Assembly: GCA_028023455.1 (NCBI GenBank)
Contig: JAQFVV010000003.1
Span: 3,179,934 to 3,243,933, forward strand
Reading direction: 5' to 3'
From: Epiperipatus broadwayi
Taxonomy: Eukaryota; Onychophora; Udeonychophora; Euonychophora; Peripatidae
DNA length: 64,000 bases
Shown: piece after piece, positions 9,981 to 22,120 of the stretch
Position numbering within the stretch: position 1 is the stretch's first letter
How the letters are laid out: the number at the start of each line of letters is the position of its first letter
The notes under the pieces: model-generated
What the model was told of the DNA's origin: nothing
The model's database searches: none
Seen by the model: the letters and a program-made list of their open reading frames with translations, nothing else
Made by a program: the position numbers and the translations under genes

Positions 9981-11354
9981 GTAAAGTTACATAATTTTTC
10001 AAGTTTTTAAACCAGAATCTTTTCATTTTCTTTCCTTTTTTTAAAAAAAAAAAATAAGTATAAGATAGAAAGAAGCTAAGTTTCAAAAATGTTTAAATTT
10101 TGAATTGTGTTCTCCCCCTATAATCATAAATAGTTTAATTTGCGTTCAATCTTAATAAATAATGAATTGTCTTTTTAAAGAAATTTTGTCCTGCATGGTT
10201 TGTCTGATGATAAAGTGGCAGATTCCTGAGATCAAAGTTCATGGATTGCTGGCCAGCTACGTTACTTTTGGCATTGAAACTTCTCATGAACTTCTGATCA
10301 ATAAAGCCATTCGATTATTTATTTTAAAAAACAGTGTTCTGCGCAGGTGAGAGCAATAATAGAGTAAAAGTTTGAACAAACGTTGTTGAATTAAACTCAA
10401 TCAGTCACTTCTGGAGATGGAATAACAGATGGCCTCCTAAGTAATTAACTATTTGATTATATTTATTTAAACAAACATTTAGCTAATAGCGGAAACAAAT
10501 CCTTAGATGATTTGTAAATAAGACAATAAATAGGGATGATGTTTTCTACATATTTTTTAATCTTCTAAGTTAGCTATATAAAACAGAAGGTTTTGGAAAT
10601 GAAATAAATTTACTTTTTTAATAACTTTCTTTAATAAATAGTTCATAAAGCTATCTACCAGCACAATAGTGCAAATTTTAAATCCCAAAATATACGTGAT
10701 AATTCTACCTAAACATTTTTAATATTTACAATATTTAAAATAATTGCAGTTATATTAAATCAAATAATGTATAGAAACAAAGGGTTATCTATTTTGATTT
10801 TGTATATCATATATTTTTCAAACATAGTTTTAAATTTTTGTGTTTAGGTTAATACAGGTAGCATATGGGTGATTTAATTAGACATGAAACTTTAAAATGA
10901 GGGTTGGGGATATAGAATCAAATTATTATTACATGCTATTTTATTTGAAAACAGACAATATCCTGTAAGACTAGGAAATCAAAAGGTTAGATTAACAGGA
11001 TTATTTCTACATAAATCTCTGTGATGACTTTTATCCAGATATATCTATTAGAAGATTGTACAAACTTTATATAAAGTGAATAAACATATTACTATTATAA
11101 ATTATTAACAATATGTATATTACATAATGAAGTAAGAGCTCTTTAAAGTTCATAATGCTGATTTCAATACTGAGATGCTAAAATATAGCAAACAATAAAT
11201 ATTTACCATTAGTGATATCTACAAAATATCATGTGACTTTTTCAAGCTTACTTTTAATATATGCTTCCAAGAGCAGCACTGTTCAGCCTATTTCAAAAAA
11301 ATCTACTGTATAATACTGTAATTTCTGGACATTAAATAGTAGTGCTACAATATC

Positions 11355-11420
11355 AGCATGGCCAGAACTGTTTCTGGCTTTTATTATCATCAATGGTGAC
11401 TTGAAATTTTAAGCTGGAAT
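11355..11420 (-). ncRNA. decayed hammerhead motif
   Basis: The minus strand reads UUGAUGA, a disordered stem II region, then AGCCAGAAACAGUUCUGG. This matches the family B second half (GCCAGAAACUAGUCUGG), but C3 is lost and stem II is broken. Confidence 0.45.
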
Positions 11421-12423
11421 TAATGTGAGCTGAAATTATGAAAGCAAGTTTGTTTAAATTTAAAAATATTATTACTTGGTGCATAAATGCATTAGTTCCA
11501 ACTTTCAATTCTAATTTCTTACTAAATAAGATAAAACAAAAACTACTATAAAGATTGGATATACAGTAGCATTGCCTATCTAATGTTTATTGATTATCAC
11601 ATAGTAAATAGCTCTTTGAAGCAAATCCTAGTAATGATGATCAAATGTTATTACTTGACCATAGTACTATATTACCATATTGTTTTTGGAAAAAGAATCA
11701 TAACATACTTTCATAGAAAACATAATTTTATTCTATCTGCAAATTATCTAATCCAATTTATTTTCCAGCATATTTATCAAAATGTATGAAGAACAATTTG
11801 AAATGTCCATAAATCTGTTGATAAATTGTGTAAGTTTAATCAATCACTAGAAGTTCAACAGCTTGGCCATTTAGTTATTGATTAGTATTTCGCATCCAGC
11901 TATTCTTATTTTAGAGGGTGAAGCAAGGAACGCTTACTAATTAGCTGCCAATTATCTTAATAGGTAAATTGCCTTCAATGTTTTTCTATGTATGAATTCT
12001 GAAAATGTCTTTACAGTGATGTTTTCCTTTTTATCTTCCAGCTGATCATGAACAGATAAAAACTTCCAGTGTATTAAAAAACATCCTGTTAAGATTGCTT
12101 AATATTTATATAAATAAATTAGGCATTTATTATATTGTATACATAAAAGAGTAAAAGAGATAAGTTCAAGTGATGCATTCTTCAGTAAACTAACTTTTTA
12201 ATAGAAGATATTACTATCAGGCAAGGTTATACATGAATATCATTTTGATCTATCAAATACATTTTAATCTTATATTCTACCTGCCAGAATCAAAATAATA
12301 CAAATAATTTTACTCATATCAACTGAACAGCGATAATCAAGAAAACAACAAACATTGCGGTGAAGTCTCATTTATGTTTTCAATAATCAAACTATTTACT
12401 TTTGAAAATGTTTAGCATAGTAT

Positions 12424-12605
12424 AATGTGAAAACTCAAATGTAGCAGGACAACTATTTAAATATCATCCTTTATACATGAAAAAAAATAAAAGAACCTCT
12501 AGCATACTGCATACTATAAGATAAAGCCTCAAATGTAGTCATACAGTAGGTCAACTATTTAAATATCCTTTACATACCAAGAAGAATAAAAGATCCCCAT
12601 AAAGA
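12424..12605. repeat. degenerate two-copy direct repeat of about 100 bp
   Basis: CTCAAATGTAG followed by CAACTATTTAAATATC occurs in both halves, each followed by an A-rich segment (AATAAAAGA). Looks like an old local duplication. Confidence 0.55.
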
Positions 12606-14479
12606 AGTAAGAGTTTATCTATCTGTCATGCCTACAACTTGTGTTTAAATCCAATTAGCCAGACTAGAGCCAATCCAATAGCCATCCAATAGGTAAAAAA
12701 ATAAGCAGCCATTTTAATAAATAATCAACTGCAGAAAAAAAGCCTCTCTAATAACTCCTCATAAGATAAAGTAGAAGACAGTAATCCCAGATTTTTCACT
12801 TGTCACCTAGTAAGAGTTTGAGTCATTTTCCATCATCCTTTCTTTAGCCTCTAGGTAAGTATACCTAGATATCCATTTAGTGCCCAATATTGGATAGTTA
12901 ACCACATTAGCTATGGGCCAGATACTTAAGAGAAATATCCTAAGATTAATGAAAAATATTTCATTTGTTTCATATCTGAACCTCAAATCAGAGACATGGT
13001 ATCCAACAGTGACTGAGCAAGGGATATTTAGCTACAATTAGCTAGAAGGTATTCTCTATTGAGGTATTTTTGAAAAGATCTTTGTCTTGCAGTGAGCTAT
13101 TTGGAAGATTGTATTACTTTGCAACAAAAGATTGCAAAAGCCCACACGCTGAAATTATAAATCCAAATTTTTCCTGTATTCTGCTTTTTATCTTCTTACT
13201 GAAAACAAAAAAACAAAAACATCTATTTTTAAATCCTTTGAACGATGAGAATGTGGACAATTTTACACGAGTTTTTCGATTAGAATCCCTGTCTTTGTTT
13301 TACAATACAGTATGTCTTGAATTCACAGACTTTACATTAGAAATAAAGGATAAAAAAAAAATGGCGAGGGGGGGGGGGAGGAGATTACAAGGTGGTGAAA
13401 AATAAGCATATTTTTCTATTCAAATTGTTATTTTTCTTTTTCCAACTTCTTTTTTATCTCCTCCCCCCCCTCCTCTTTTGAACATTTTTTTTTTTTTTTT
13501 TACAATCGTAAAATAATATTACGTACACACAACTAATTTATGTACTTATGATTTAAATGTCTCATTTGAATAAAATTTTAAAAATATGTAATCTTCCCAT
13601 TCGTAGTTGAAATAGATTAAATATTTGTTTATCCAATTTTAAAATACAGAAGAAAATGTATAAGAGAAACTATATTATTGTTTACTCTGAAACAAGCAGA
13701 ATGTTGTAATCAACCTTCCTTTTGAAATCATTCACTGAAGAGCTAGAATGTTATTTACAATTGAGCTAGAAGTTGATTTGCAGAAGAAAATTTTTTATTA
13801 AGAGATATATATCACTCTCTTGTGAAAGATGAAAATTTACTTTGAAGTGAATCACAATTTAGAACAAATAGACAGTATATAAATTTGATTAACTTGATTT
13901 ATTTATATTGTTATATATATAGATTAAATGTACACGTGCATGCTTGCTATTTTAAAAGCAGGTCTTTGACGCAGCTTTTCAAATTTTCTAAGTTCCACAG
14001 CTTAGTCAATGGTGACTTTCTATACCCAATCTACGATTAACTCTGTAAATAAAGAGTAAGCAGAATGACTCTAAATGACAAAACTGACTCTGATTTCGAG
14101 TTGCGGCTAAGTATTTCATAATAGGCAGTATTGGATTAAATATTCCCATCAAGACAAGTTACTTTCAAGAATCAGAAGTGATAGATTGAACTTTGATCTA
14201 GGAACTTTTAGTTCCCAATTTCTGTCAGTTGAATAAAAAATGAACTAATCTTGTTTTTTTAATAGACGATGAGTTCCAAAAATGTTTAAATATTTTAATT
14301 TTTTTACCCAGCATGTTGAATCTTTAAAAAAAAAAAATTGAAATCATTTGCTTTTATTTATTTACTCATTCAGTACTTCCTTTGTATCATATTATGATTT
14401 ACAACAATAATTAAAATTGGTATTTTTAACTCATTATAATTGTTTAGAGAATTACTTTAAAATTAAGTATTTAAAAATC

Positions 14480-14600
14480 CCATGTTCGATCCTTATGCTA
14501 GTACAGTCACTGGTCGGGACAGCAACAACCGAAAAAGAAAGGAGAATAATACCATCTGAAACGATGGGTATACACTAACCTGTGTGTTATACTAATACTT
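14480..14600 (+). mobile_element. SINE family 2 fragment (B box and body)
   Basis: Contains TGTTCGATCCTTATGCTAGT, which matches the B-box region of the family 2 SINE (GGTTCGATTCCCATGCTAGT at 51513-51532), then CAGTCACTGGTCGGGACAGC and the body up to the word ACTAACCTGTGTGTTAT. The A-box part and the 3' tail are missing; it stops where the RTE fragment begins. Confidence 0.65.
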
Positions 14601-15372
14601 GAAGGTAGTTGTTTTTGCAAATAATGCTTTAGAGCTTCAGGAAATATGGCAGGAAATATCAGATGAAAGTAAAAAAAAAATAGGATTAAAGGTAAATGTT
14701 AAAAAGATTACATTAAAGTTATTGGATTTTTTTCAAAATAAGAAAATAAATATTGATAATGATGAGTTAGAAGAAGTTAATAACTACAAATATCTTAGTC
14801 AGATTATTACTACAGATGGAAACATAATGGATGAAATTAATTATAGAATTAAACTTGGTTTGAATGCTTTTGGAAGAAATAAGTTAATATTAAAAGGAAA
14901 TATGGTTATGTGTTTAAAAGGGAAAGTTTTTAATAAATGTGTTACCAGTTCTTACTTATGGATCTGAGACTTGGACATGTAACAGAAAATTAATAGAGAC
15001 TTCAGACCACTCAACAAAGTATGGAGATATATATATTAGAAGTGACAAGAAGAGATTGAAAACGAAATACAGTACATGAATAAGAAAACAAACAAGAATT
15101 ACTGACATTATTGAAATAATTAAGAGATTGAAGTGGAGTTGGGCTAGACATACTGCTAGAAGATATGATAATAGATGGACAGTTGAAATCTTAAACTGGA
15201 TTACAAAAGATTGTAAAAGACCTAGAAAGAGACCACATGTGAGATGGATAGATGAAATAAGGAAGTGTGCTGGGGTGATATTGAAAAGAGAGGCTATAGA
15301 TCAGAGAAGATGGATTGAAGTTTGAGAGACCTTCATCCTGCTTGGATCAATAATGGTTGAAAATGATGATGA
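14599..15372 (+). pseudogene. RTE-type LINE: RT C-terminal half and 3' end, frameshifted
   Basis: Three frames together give the C-terminal half of an RTE-clade RT. 14599-14967 contains KIGLKVNVKKITL and NNYKYLSQIITTDG (usual: a K-Y-L-G block). 14942-14980 gives LPVLTYGSETWT in a shifted frame. 15128-15325 holds the late block KWSWARHTARR, then RPRKRPHVRW. At least one frameshift (about 14940) and several stops separate them. The element ends at 15325-15372 with an ATG/GAT microsatellite tail, typical of RTE. A second copy of the same family lies on the minus strand at 24415-24880. No endonuclease and no catalytic Y-x-D-D is present: a severely 5'-truncated dead copy. Confidence 0.85.
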
Positions 15373-16040
15373 TAAGCAGTACATTTATGTATGCATTATG
15401 TATGTATGTACATGCATGTAAATAGATTAATATGCAGTATGTAGATGAAATCATAAAAGAATGCAAATTCATGCACACATTCTAAAATAAATAGGCATGC
15501 AAATTGTAAAGAGAAAACACATGCAATCATATTTATAGTGCATGTCTATGATGTAGAGAGTTCATGTCTTCATAATATTAGAATATTGTTATAAAAGATG
15601 TTAAAATAAATTATATAACAGAGATGGCAACCAGTAGCAAACTAATAGCAACAAACAAGTGTTGTAGATGTAATAAATATGATCTAGACAACTAAATATA
15701 ATTTCAAATATAAATTAACATACATTCACATTAAAAATAAAAAAATCCAAATATAAAACATTCTCAAAATAGACCACTTCATGGCAAATGCTTCTTTAAC
15801 ACCCCCACCCCCGCCCAATGAAAATAATGAAAGCAAAGACATTTCTTATACTGATCACCAATTTCCAAATAGTGAAGTTTTGAATGATTTCCATTTATAT
15901 TTTACCTCCATCGCCCTCAATTTAAAAAGAGTTGTATTTGAATTCATTATCTAATTGTGCACTTGTTTGGTAAATTTGCCTTTTAGAAATACATTTATTT
16001 AACAAATATTTGAAATACAGGCACTCTTCATATACCTGAA
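15373..16040. other. no gene; ATGT-rich microsatellite and AT-rich DNA
   Basis: 15375-15430 has degenerate ATGT/ATGC repeats; 15800-15820 has a C-rich run. Nothing else recognised. Confidence 0.5.
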
Positions 16041-16154
16041 GCCTAATTGTAATTATAGGGATTTGAACTCAGACTTTCAAGCATCCTTCCACTATCCACA
16101 TTATCTCATACCACTGATACACATGTCCACACACATGTAGTAGAAATAAATAAT

Positions 16155-16215
16155 CACCAATATACATATTTTGTGCTGAACGAGCACTCATCAGTTAGTC
16201 CAGATTATCATCTCC
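16155..16215 (-). ncRNA. hammerhead-like motif, family C, G12 to A
   Basis: On the minus strand: CUGAUGA (16194-16188), a good stem II GUGCU-CGUUC-AGCAC, then AAAA where GAAA is required, then AUAUGUAU and A before the expected cut. Stem I is built from AUAAUC/GAUUAU plus CUAA/UUGG. The architecture is complete apart from G12, the catalytic general base, so cleavage should be severely impaired. Confidence 0.6.
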
Positions 16216-16261
16216 CACACTCTCAGCACTGATTATATATATATGTGTGTGTGTGTGAGAT

Positions 16262-16325
16262 GATAATCTGGACCAACTGATGAGTGCTGGTTCAGGATGA
16301 AATATGTATATTAGTGATTATTTAT
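16262..16325 (+). ncRNA. hammerhead-like motif, family C, GAAA kept
   Basis: CUGAUGA at 16277-16283, stem II GUGCUG-GUU-CAGGAU with one mismatch, GAAA at 16299-16302, and AUAUGUAU as candidate stem III. Stem I is AUAAUC/GAUUAU outside, with ACCAA facing UUAGU inside (one mismatch). Core bases are intact; stems are weakened. Confidence 0.55.
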
Positions 16326-16423
16326 CTTTTATACATGTGTGTGATCATGTGTATCAGTGGTATGAGATAGTGTGGATAGTTGAAGTGTGCTTGAAAGTCT
16401 GAATTCAAATCCCTATATTTATT

Positions 16424-17660
16424 TAACAAATAAGAATTTTAATGGGGGTATTCTCTTCAAGGCAAAAATAATGGTTGGCTTTTTTTTCCTATGTGAGTAA
16501 AATTCCCTTGTGGATCCTTTTTTTAGATTAGCAATCCATTTAAAATTTGTTCATATTTTACTTAGTATTGGAATCCAGATTATGATTATGGCAGATAAGT
16601 GTTCCATTATTATATCATGAAGCCTTTACTTATCACATATATTTAAATCATCAGTCATTTGTCAAGAGATTAATTCACAATTATTACTCATCTTATTGGC
16701 TATATTCTCCAAACACGTGCAAAGCTTTTCAAATGTTCATAGTTATCTGATTTTTAATGCTTTCTTTCCTTTCTTTCTTCTATTTCTTATTCTTTTTTTT
16801 TTACTCTCTTCATAAGACTCATAATTTTAAAATAATATATTTTTTTTGTAGTTTAATATTTGTCTTGTGCTAAAATATGAGTCTGAAAATTAATTGGAGA
16901 AGAGAGGAACACCCCCCCCCTTAAAAGTTCATCAGTCCAGGATTCAATATTCTATTTTATAACATTTTATATCTACCTTTTTTTTTTCAATAATAATTTT
17001 TTTACTTATTTTTTACATTACTATTAATTTTTCTATCCCATTCATATACATATCTCTCATCCTACAGTCTTTTATCCTATCAGTTCTCAATCACTAAATT
17101 TTAGTAACATATCAAGCTATGCTCAAAAATCGCTCAACACGCCTATGATGGTTTGATTATCAATAAATGTGATAGTGATGTCTTGGTATCATTTTTATTT
17201 CAAAGCATTGTTTTTCCTAGCATACTTTTAATTTTTTTCTAAATTTATTCCATGGAACAAACACATCCTAATATATTACTAGAATCATTTTTAAATAAAT
17301 CTTACTTGCTGATTAAAATCATTAGTATTACATTTTTTTCTGAAAAGATATTGATTTACACTTAAATTGAAAAATTCATTCATTTAAGTATGGAGGTGTT
17401 TATTATATCTATAAAGATATTACACACGGGAAAGAGAAAGATGAATAACTCCGTGTGTGTGTAAAATTTAAAAAATCAGATATCTATGCTAGAGATAATC
17501 TCTAGTTTCGAAAATGATTAGTAATAATCACTATTGTATTTATCTGAAATGGACGGCGTCAAAGTTGTGAGTGGAGGGAGTTTGACAATGGTAAATGAAA
17601 ATGTAACAATTTACTCTAGATAAATACTCTTCATATAATAGAGATATATATGAAACATAG
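16424..17660. other. no feature seen
   Basis: T-rich non-coding DNA with short homopolymers; no motif or repeat recognised. Confidence 0.5.
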
Positions 17661-17715
17661 TGACCTGGGCCAACTGATGAGTGCTGGTTCAGCACAAAAT
17701 GCATCTTGGGGGTCA
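17660..17715 (+). ncRNA. hammerhead-like motif, family C variant with ATGCAT stem III
   Basis: CUGAUGA at 17674-17680, stem II GUGCUG-GUU-CAGCAC (six pairs), AAAA in place of GAAA, then AUGCAU and C17. Inner stem I is CCAA/UUGG. The stem III candidate AUGCAU is a perfect palindrome. As at 16155-16215, G12 is replaced by A. Only the ribozyme part of the repeat is present here. Confidence 0.55.
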
Positions 17716-18780
17716 TTTGCCTTTTATCATAAAGACATGCTGTTTGTTCAATTGGGAAAATAATTTGGATCACATTAATGAAAAAATTGTCACAATTTAT
17801 AAAACTTATTTAAAGTTTTCTATCTTTTTTCTTTCTTGTCATTTCCAGACTTCTAATTGTAGTATTGTGAATATATTTTTCCAAATCTATCTAAACTGAA
17901 TATTATCCAAATATGGCTTTAATATTCAAATTTTTGTTTATAAATCTTTAAAAAAAATGAAATTGAGACTTGAAATTATCTATCTTAATTTGAATGCACA
18001 TGATTTCTTAAAAATTGTCTTAACATTTGTTCTTCAGATTATTGCTTTTCTTTGAAAGTACAATCATATATACAAAACATCCGATTGCAAGTCATCACTT
18101 TTTTCCATAATTCAACTGTACTTCTCAAATAAAAATGCTAACACTTTCTTAAAGTCACTCCATAAGATTTTGTGATTATTCTCCTCTTTTACATTCTTGT
18201 TCTATTATAATCTTGAATCACCTCATCATTGTCAACTTTAATTTCTTATGAATTGATTCTATTGTGCTATATATCCACATCTTATTTTTCTTTTACACTT
18301 TTAACAGTTTTTTACTTTCATTTTTCACTATTTCTCTCTCAATTTTTTCCAATCTGCGTCAATTTAATTCCACTGTTTTAGACAATAGACTAACTCTTCT
18401 TTATGAAAAATACTTTAACTTCATTTATTTATTTACAAGAAACTTTTATTAATGATTCATTGTTTCCTACTTTTTTTTTAGTTGTTTCTAGAATGTCATA
18501 CTTTTACCCCTTATATTCTTTATTAATTAAAAACCATTATTTGGGGGAAATTATCAATTGCTATTTTTAATCTTGTTTTTTTTTTTTTTTTTAGCATTTT
18601 TTATTTTATTTTATTATTGCAATAATTTTCCAAGTCATTTTTTCAATTAAAAAAACATAGATAAACAAATGACCTTTATGTTGATTTCACTAATTTCTTT
18701 AATGACAAAAATATAGTCACTATGACATTATTAGCATGTCAAGTGTACTTTATCCCAAGTAAATGTAACCCTATAAAGTG
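17716..18780. other. no feature seen
   Basis: T-rich sequence; short open frames are low-complexity Phe/Leu/Ile strings without motifs. Confidence 0.5.
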
Positions 18781-18784
18781 AAAA

Positions 18785-18985
18785 CTCATTCATTCAATAG
18801 AACATTGCTGAAAGTTCAAAACACTACAGAACTTTACTGAAAATAGTCAAAAGTCTTTCATTCAAAAGAGCATTACTGAAAGTTAAAATTCACTCATTCA
18901 AAAGAAACATTGCTGAAAGTAGAATAAAACACACTCATTTGACAGATCATTGCTAAAAATCAGAACTTACTGATTCATTGATGAA
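18785..18985. repeat. degenerate minisatellite, about four units
   Basis: The word CATTGCTGAAAGT, or a close variant, preceded by ATTCAAAAGA or similar, recurs at about 18805, 18870, 18910 and 18945. Units are 40-65 bp and diverged. Confidence 0.65.
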
Positions 18986-18999
18986 AGCCAACAATGGAT

Positions 19000-19620
19000 G
19001 ACAAAATGCAGCTTTTATTTGTGCAATATTTTTGGCTGGTAAAAATATAAATGATTAACTAACTAACATATATATGGATGCACGTTAAATTTAAAAAAGA
19101 ACAAGTAGAAAGCAATAATAATGAACATAAGAATAAATTTTGTATAATAAACAAAACTAAAAAAAAAAAACTCAGTCAACTGAGGATCCATTAACACTGT
19201 ATATATACTAATCTACTGACATAATAAGTAGAAGAAATATGGATCCAAGTTTATAAAGATTTCATTTAAAAGTATTATCTTTATTTTATATAATGGTATA
19301 GCATTAATGATGAAAGTTCATATTATAAAATATTGATCAACACAACAATTATAGAAATAAATGGAATATGAATATTAAATCTGCATTTTTATTATTGTAA
19401 CTATAAATAACTAGATGGGATGAAAAATAAATGCCTTGTTACAGTTCTCTAAAACAAATTTCACAAAAAGTTAAATGAAAACCAAAAGCACATGGATGAA
19501 ATTTTAAAACATGGCTATAAATTAAATCAATTGAAAGCAAGAGAAATCAACATAGCCATATTTCTGTTATCTCCAAAATCTTGATGTCAAATATAATCAT
19601 ATATCCTGTTAAACAAACCA
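19000..19620. other. no feature seen
   Basis: AT-rich, non-coding, no repeats recognised. Confidence 0.5.
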
Positions 19621-19699
19621 TAGGCTTAGTATCTGAAGGCAATGAATTCTCATTCCTAATAAAGGTTCCAACTGATCCAGAATGGCCTAAATTTGGCAA

Positions 19700-19890
19700 C
19701 AGCACTCCATTTTTTCATCACTCTATTCCTAAGACACCTGTGTAAGTAAGATATATCAATAATGGGACTAAACTAGTTTTGGCTTAATTTCTGACTAGTA
19801 GTCAGAAACTAGTTTGAGGATTTATTCATCAAAATCATCTGATATCCATTAATTACTTATATTCAGAAGCCATTCTGAGAAATATAGAAT
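19700..19890. repeat. decayed inverted pair of family B-like units
   Basis: The two halves meet near 19798 at GACTAGTAGTC. The right half has GTCAGAAACTAGTTTGAGG and then TCCATTAATTACT, matching the hammerhead second half and the following unit sequence (CATCCATTGATTACT). The left half carries the complement (AAACTAGTTTTGGCTT). Both CUGAUGA halves have been lost. Confidence 0.55.
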
Positions 19891-19899
19891 GAACAATTG

Positions 19900-20700
19900 C
19901 TGCCAATTTCATAGTTATAGTGAAGCCAAAGAAGCATAGTTTTGATGCATTATTCTCTAATCAGGATACCCATTTAACAATAAATATTAGTCGTCCAGAA
20001 GAAACTAGTTACTATTTGACTACTTGGAAAAAAATCAAACTTTCTTGAAAATTCTTCAGTTTTTGAAAAAATTTCAGCTCCTGTGCAAATTGGATCTCCA
20101 TGTAAAAGACATAGCAACACTAAACTAAGAATTCTCTCACTCAAGCATGTCATTATCTCTACTTGAGTGTGACATACACTATCACTACAAAATTATTAAC
20201 ACTTCTGTGAAACCACTACTAGTCTATTATTGTTTTAAAATATATCACTTGAAAATAATTGATTCACTGTCAAAGCAATTTCATCTTCTTTTCTAAACTG
20301 AAATATTAAAATTGTACTATTACTGAAAACACTTTATTGTCTATTGTTCCATCCATTTATTGTATTTATTTTGTTTTTCATAATTCTTATGCTGCAGTTA
20401 AAATAAATTTAATTATAAATTCAATATACCACAGAGTATTACATCTCACTTAACAGTAATAGTACAGATTACAATACATTTTTCATTTTTCCAACACTTA
20501 TGTGACAATCTATATTAACCTTTAACATCTAGCAAAGATTATATGTATCCCTATTTATTAATTTACTGATGTTTATCTAAATTGATTATGAATTTTATGA
20601 CCTATAAAAAAATCCTAAATCTATTTGAGAGTTTCAAAATTCACTACCCAGAATTGAAACCCAGAGTATAAGCATAGCAAATGAATGCATTTAATCATTA
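19900..20700. other. no feature seen
   Basis: AT-rich sequence with no recognisable coding or structural signal. Confidence 0.5.
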
Positions 20701-20703
20701 TTT

Positions 20704-21463
20704 AATAATTGAAATACAGACTTATTATATACCTATATCAATATATATAATATCTAGGATATATGAGCACAGACTTCCACATGACCCACCATTCTATCTC
20801 AAATCACTGATACACTTGAACATATATATATGTTGAAAAGATAAATAATCACCAATATACATATTTCATGCTAAACCAGAGTTAGTCCAGATTATCATCT
20901 CCACACATAAATGCAGTATGTGCTCAGTTATATATTAAGATAGCCAATCTTCATACTTTAATGGACAGGCTTCAATCCACTCCACACTCCAACTCTTCAA
21001 ATGTCCATCCAATTGAAAGGGATCAGATTGATTTAGGTCAACATGGGTGTGACAAGAATCTTGACCTCAGGATGGTCTTTGAGCATACCATCATCTTGTC
21101 ACACTGATGTTGACCTAAAGTCAATCTGATCCCTTTCAATTGTATGGATGGTTGAAGAATTGGAGTTGTGGAGTGGATTGAAGCCTGTCCATTAAAGTAT
21201 GAAGATTGGCTATCTTAATATATAACTGAGCACTTATTGCATATATATGCGGAGATGATAATCTGGACCAACTGATGATTGCTGGTTTACATTGAAATAT
21301 GTATATTGGTGATTATTTATCTTTCCGACATATATGTGTTCAGGGGTATCAGTGATTTGAGATAGAGTGGTGAGTGATGGGTTGTGTGAAAGTCTGTGCT
21401 CATATACCCTAGATTTTACATATATTGATACAGGTATATAATAAGCCTGTATTTCAGTTATTA
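20704..21463. repeat. about 760-bp palindrome of two family C units
   Basis: The left arm (20704-21058) and right arm (21094-21463) are inverted copies around a 35-bp centre. Matching landmarks: AAGCCTGTCCATTAAAGTAT on the right and its complement on the left; AATTGAAAGGGATCAGATTG on the left and its complement on the right; TAGGTCAACATGGGTGTGAC facing its near-complement. Each arm has the family C hammerhead region (core deleted at about 20880 on the left; partly intact at 21272-21297 on the right) and the segment leading to GTCTGTGCTCATATACCCT at the outer edge. The arms differ by only a few per cent, so the inversion is recent or maintained. Confidence 0.8.
21250..21315 (+). ncRNA. hammerhead-like motif, family C, stem II weak
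   Basis: CUGAUGA at 21272-21278, GAAA at 21294-21297, AUAUGUAU and then A before UUGGUG. Stem I is AUAAUC/GAUUAU plus ACCAA/UUGGU, both perfect. Stem II (UUGCUGGUUUACAUU) pairs poorly, so folding is doubtful. Confidence 0.5.
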
Positions 21464-21523
21464 CATATTAGAGATATCTGCCCATCCCTTGCATATGTAT
21501 TAAATGTATTATGTTCTGTACAT

Positions 21524-21900
21524 GAGGGATCAGGTTGACTTTAGGTCAACATAGGTGTGACAAGAATTTCAGCCTCAGGCTGACATTTGAGCATTCTATC
21601 ATCAGATTTTCAATTGGATGGACAGTTGAAGAGTTGGAGTGTGGAGTGGATTGAAGCCTGTCCATTAAAGTATGAAGATTGGCTATCTTAATATATAACT
21701 GAGCACTTGTTTCATATATGTGTGATGATAATCTGGACCAACTGATGATTGTTGGTTTAGCATGAAATATGTAAACTGGTGATTATTTATCTTTTCAACA
21801 TATATGTTTTCAAGTGTATTAGTGATTTGAGAAAGAGGGGTGAGTGGTGGGTTGTGTGAAAGTCTGTGCTCATATACTCTAGATATTAATCATTATTCTA
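21524..21900 (+). repeat. third family C unit, direct orientation
   Basis: Repeats the right arm of the palindrome: TTTAGGTCAACATAGGTGTG, GAAGCCTGTCCATTAAAGTA, then a hammerhead-like motif with CUGAUGA (21742-21748) and GAAA (21764-21767), but UGUAAAC where UGUAUA is expected, then GTCTGTGCTCATATACTCT. With the palindrome it gives the order inverted, direct, direct. Confidence 0.75.
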
Positions 21901-22009
21901 TGAGACCCTTCTGTATGCCAGGTTGTAAAGATTAATGAATTTGGAAACTCCTGGTTCTCATTCCTTGATAGGACTATGCCTATCTAATTAATAATTGTTT
22001 AATATTGGA

Positions 22010-22120
22010 GATCATTTATCTTTTTCACATGTGGTCATGTGTATCTGTTATATTGAGTTGGGTGGATGAGTGTAGAGAACTTGAAAGACTAAATTCAAAT
22101 CCCCATTAATTACTAATTGT
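22010..22120 (+). repeat. family C outer segment, isolated
   Basis: Carries CATGTGTATCTGTTATATTG and a B-box-like AATTCAAATCCCC, matching the outer part of the 16258-16423 arm. No ribozyme motif. Confidence 0.5.

Larger units (their letters stand above)
9990..14470. other. AT-rich intergenic DNA with few landmarks
   Basis: No protein family recognised. Landmarks: a slightly GC-richer 62-codon frame at 10162-10350 with no motif; a hammerhead relic at 11355-11420; a degenerate two-copy repeat at 12424-12605; a poly-G/poly-T patch at 13360-13500; and a 111-codon open frame (13070-13405) ending in low complexity. The rest shows no structure that I could see. Confidence 0.5.
16050..16423. repeat. 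family C inverted pair with two hammerhead-like motifs
   Basis: A left arm (16050-16215, minus orientation) and right arm (16258-16423, plus) are inverted copies around a TA/TG microsatellite. Each arm has a hammerhead-like motif on the inner side and, outward, a segment ending with a tRNA B-box-like word (GAGTTCAAATCCC on the minus strand near 16068-16080; GAATTCAAATCCC at 16401-16413). Repeat family C recurs at 17668, 20704-21900, 22010-22115 and 46170-46230. Confidence 0.7.

Noticed and set aside
10162-10350. 62-codon frame with balanced composition, possible exon
   Set aside because: No recognised domain, no convincing splice context, and no neighbouring exon.
13070-13405. 111-codon frame that might be a host exon
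   Set aside because: Ends in a poly-Lys and poly-Gly run from homopolymers; no motif.
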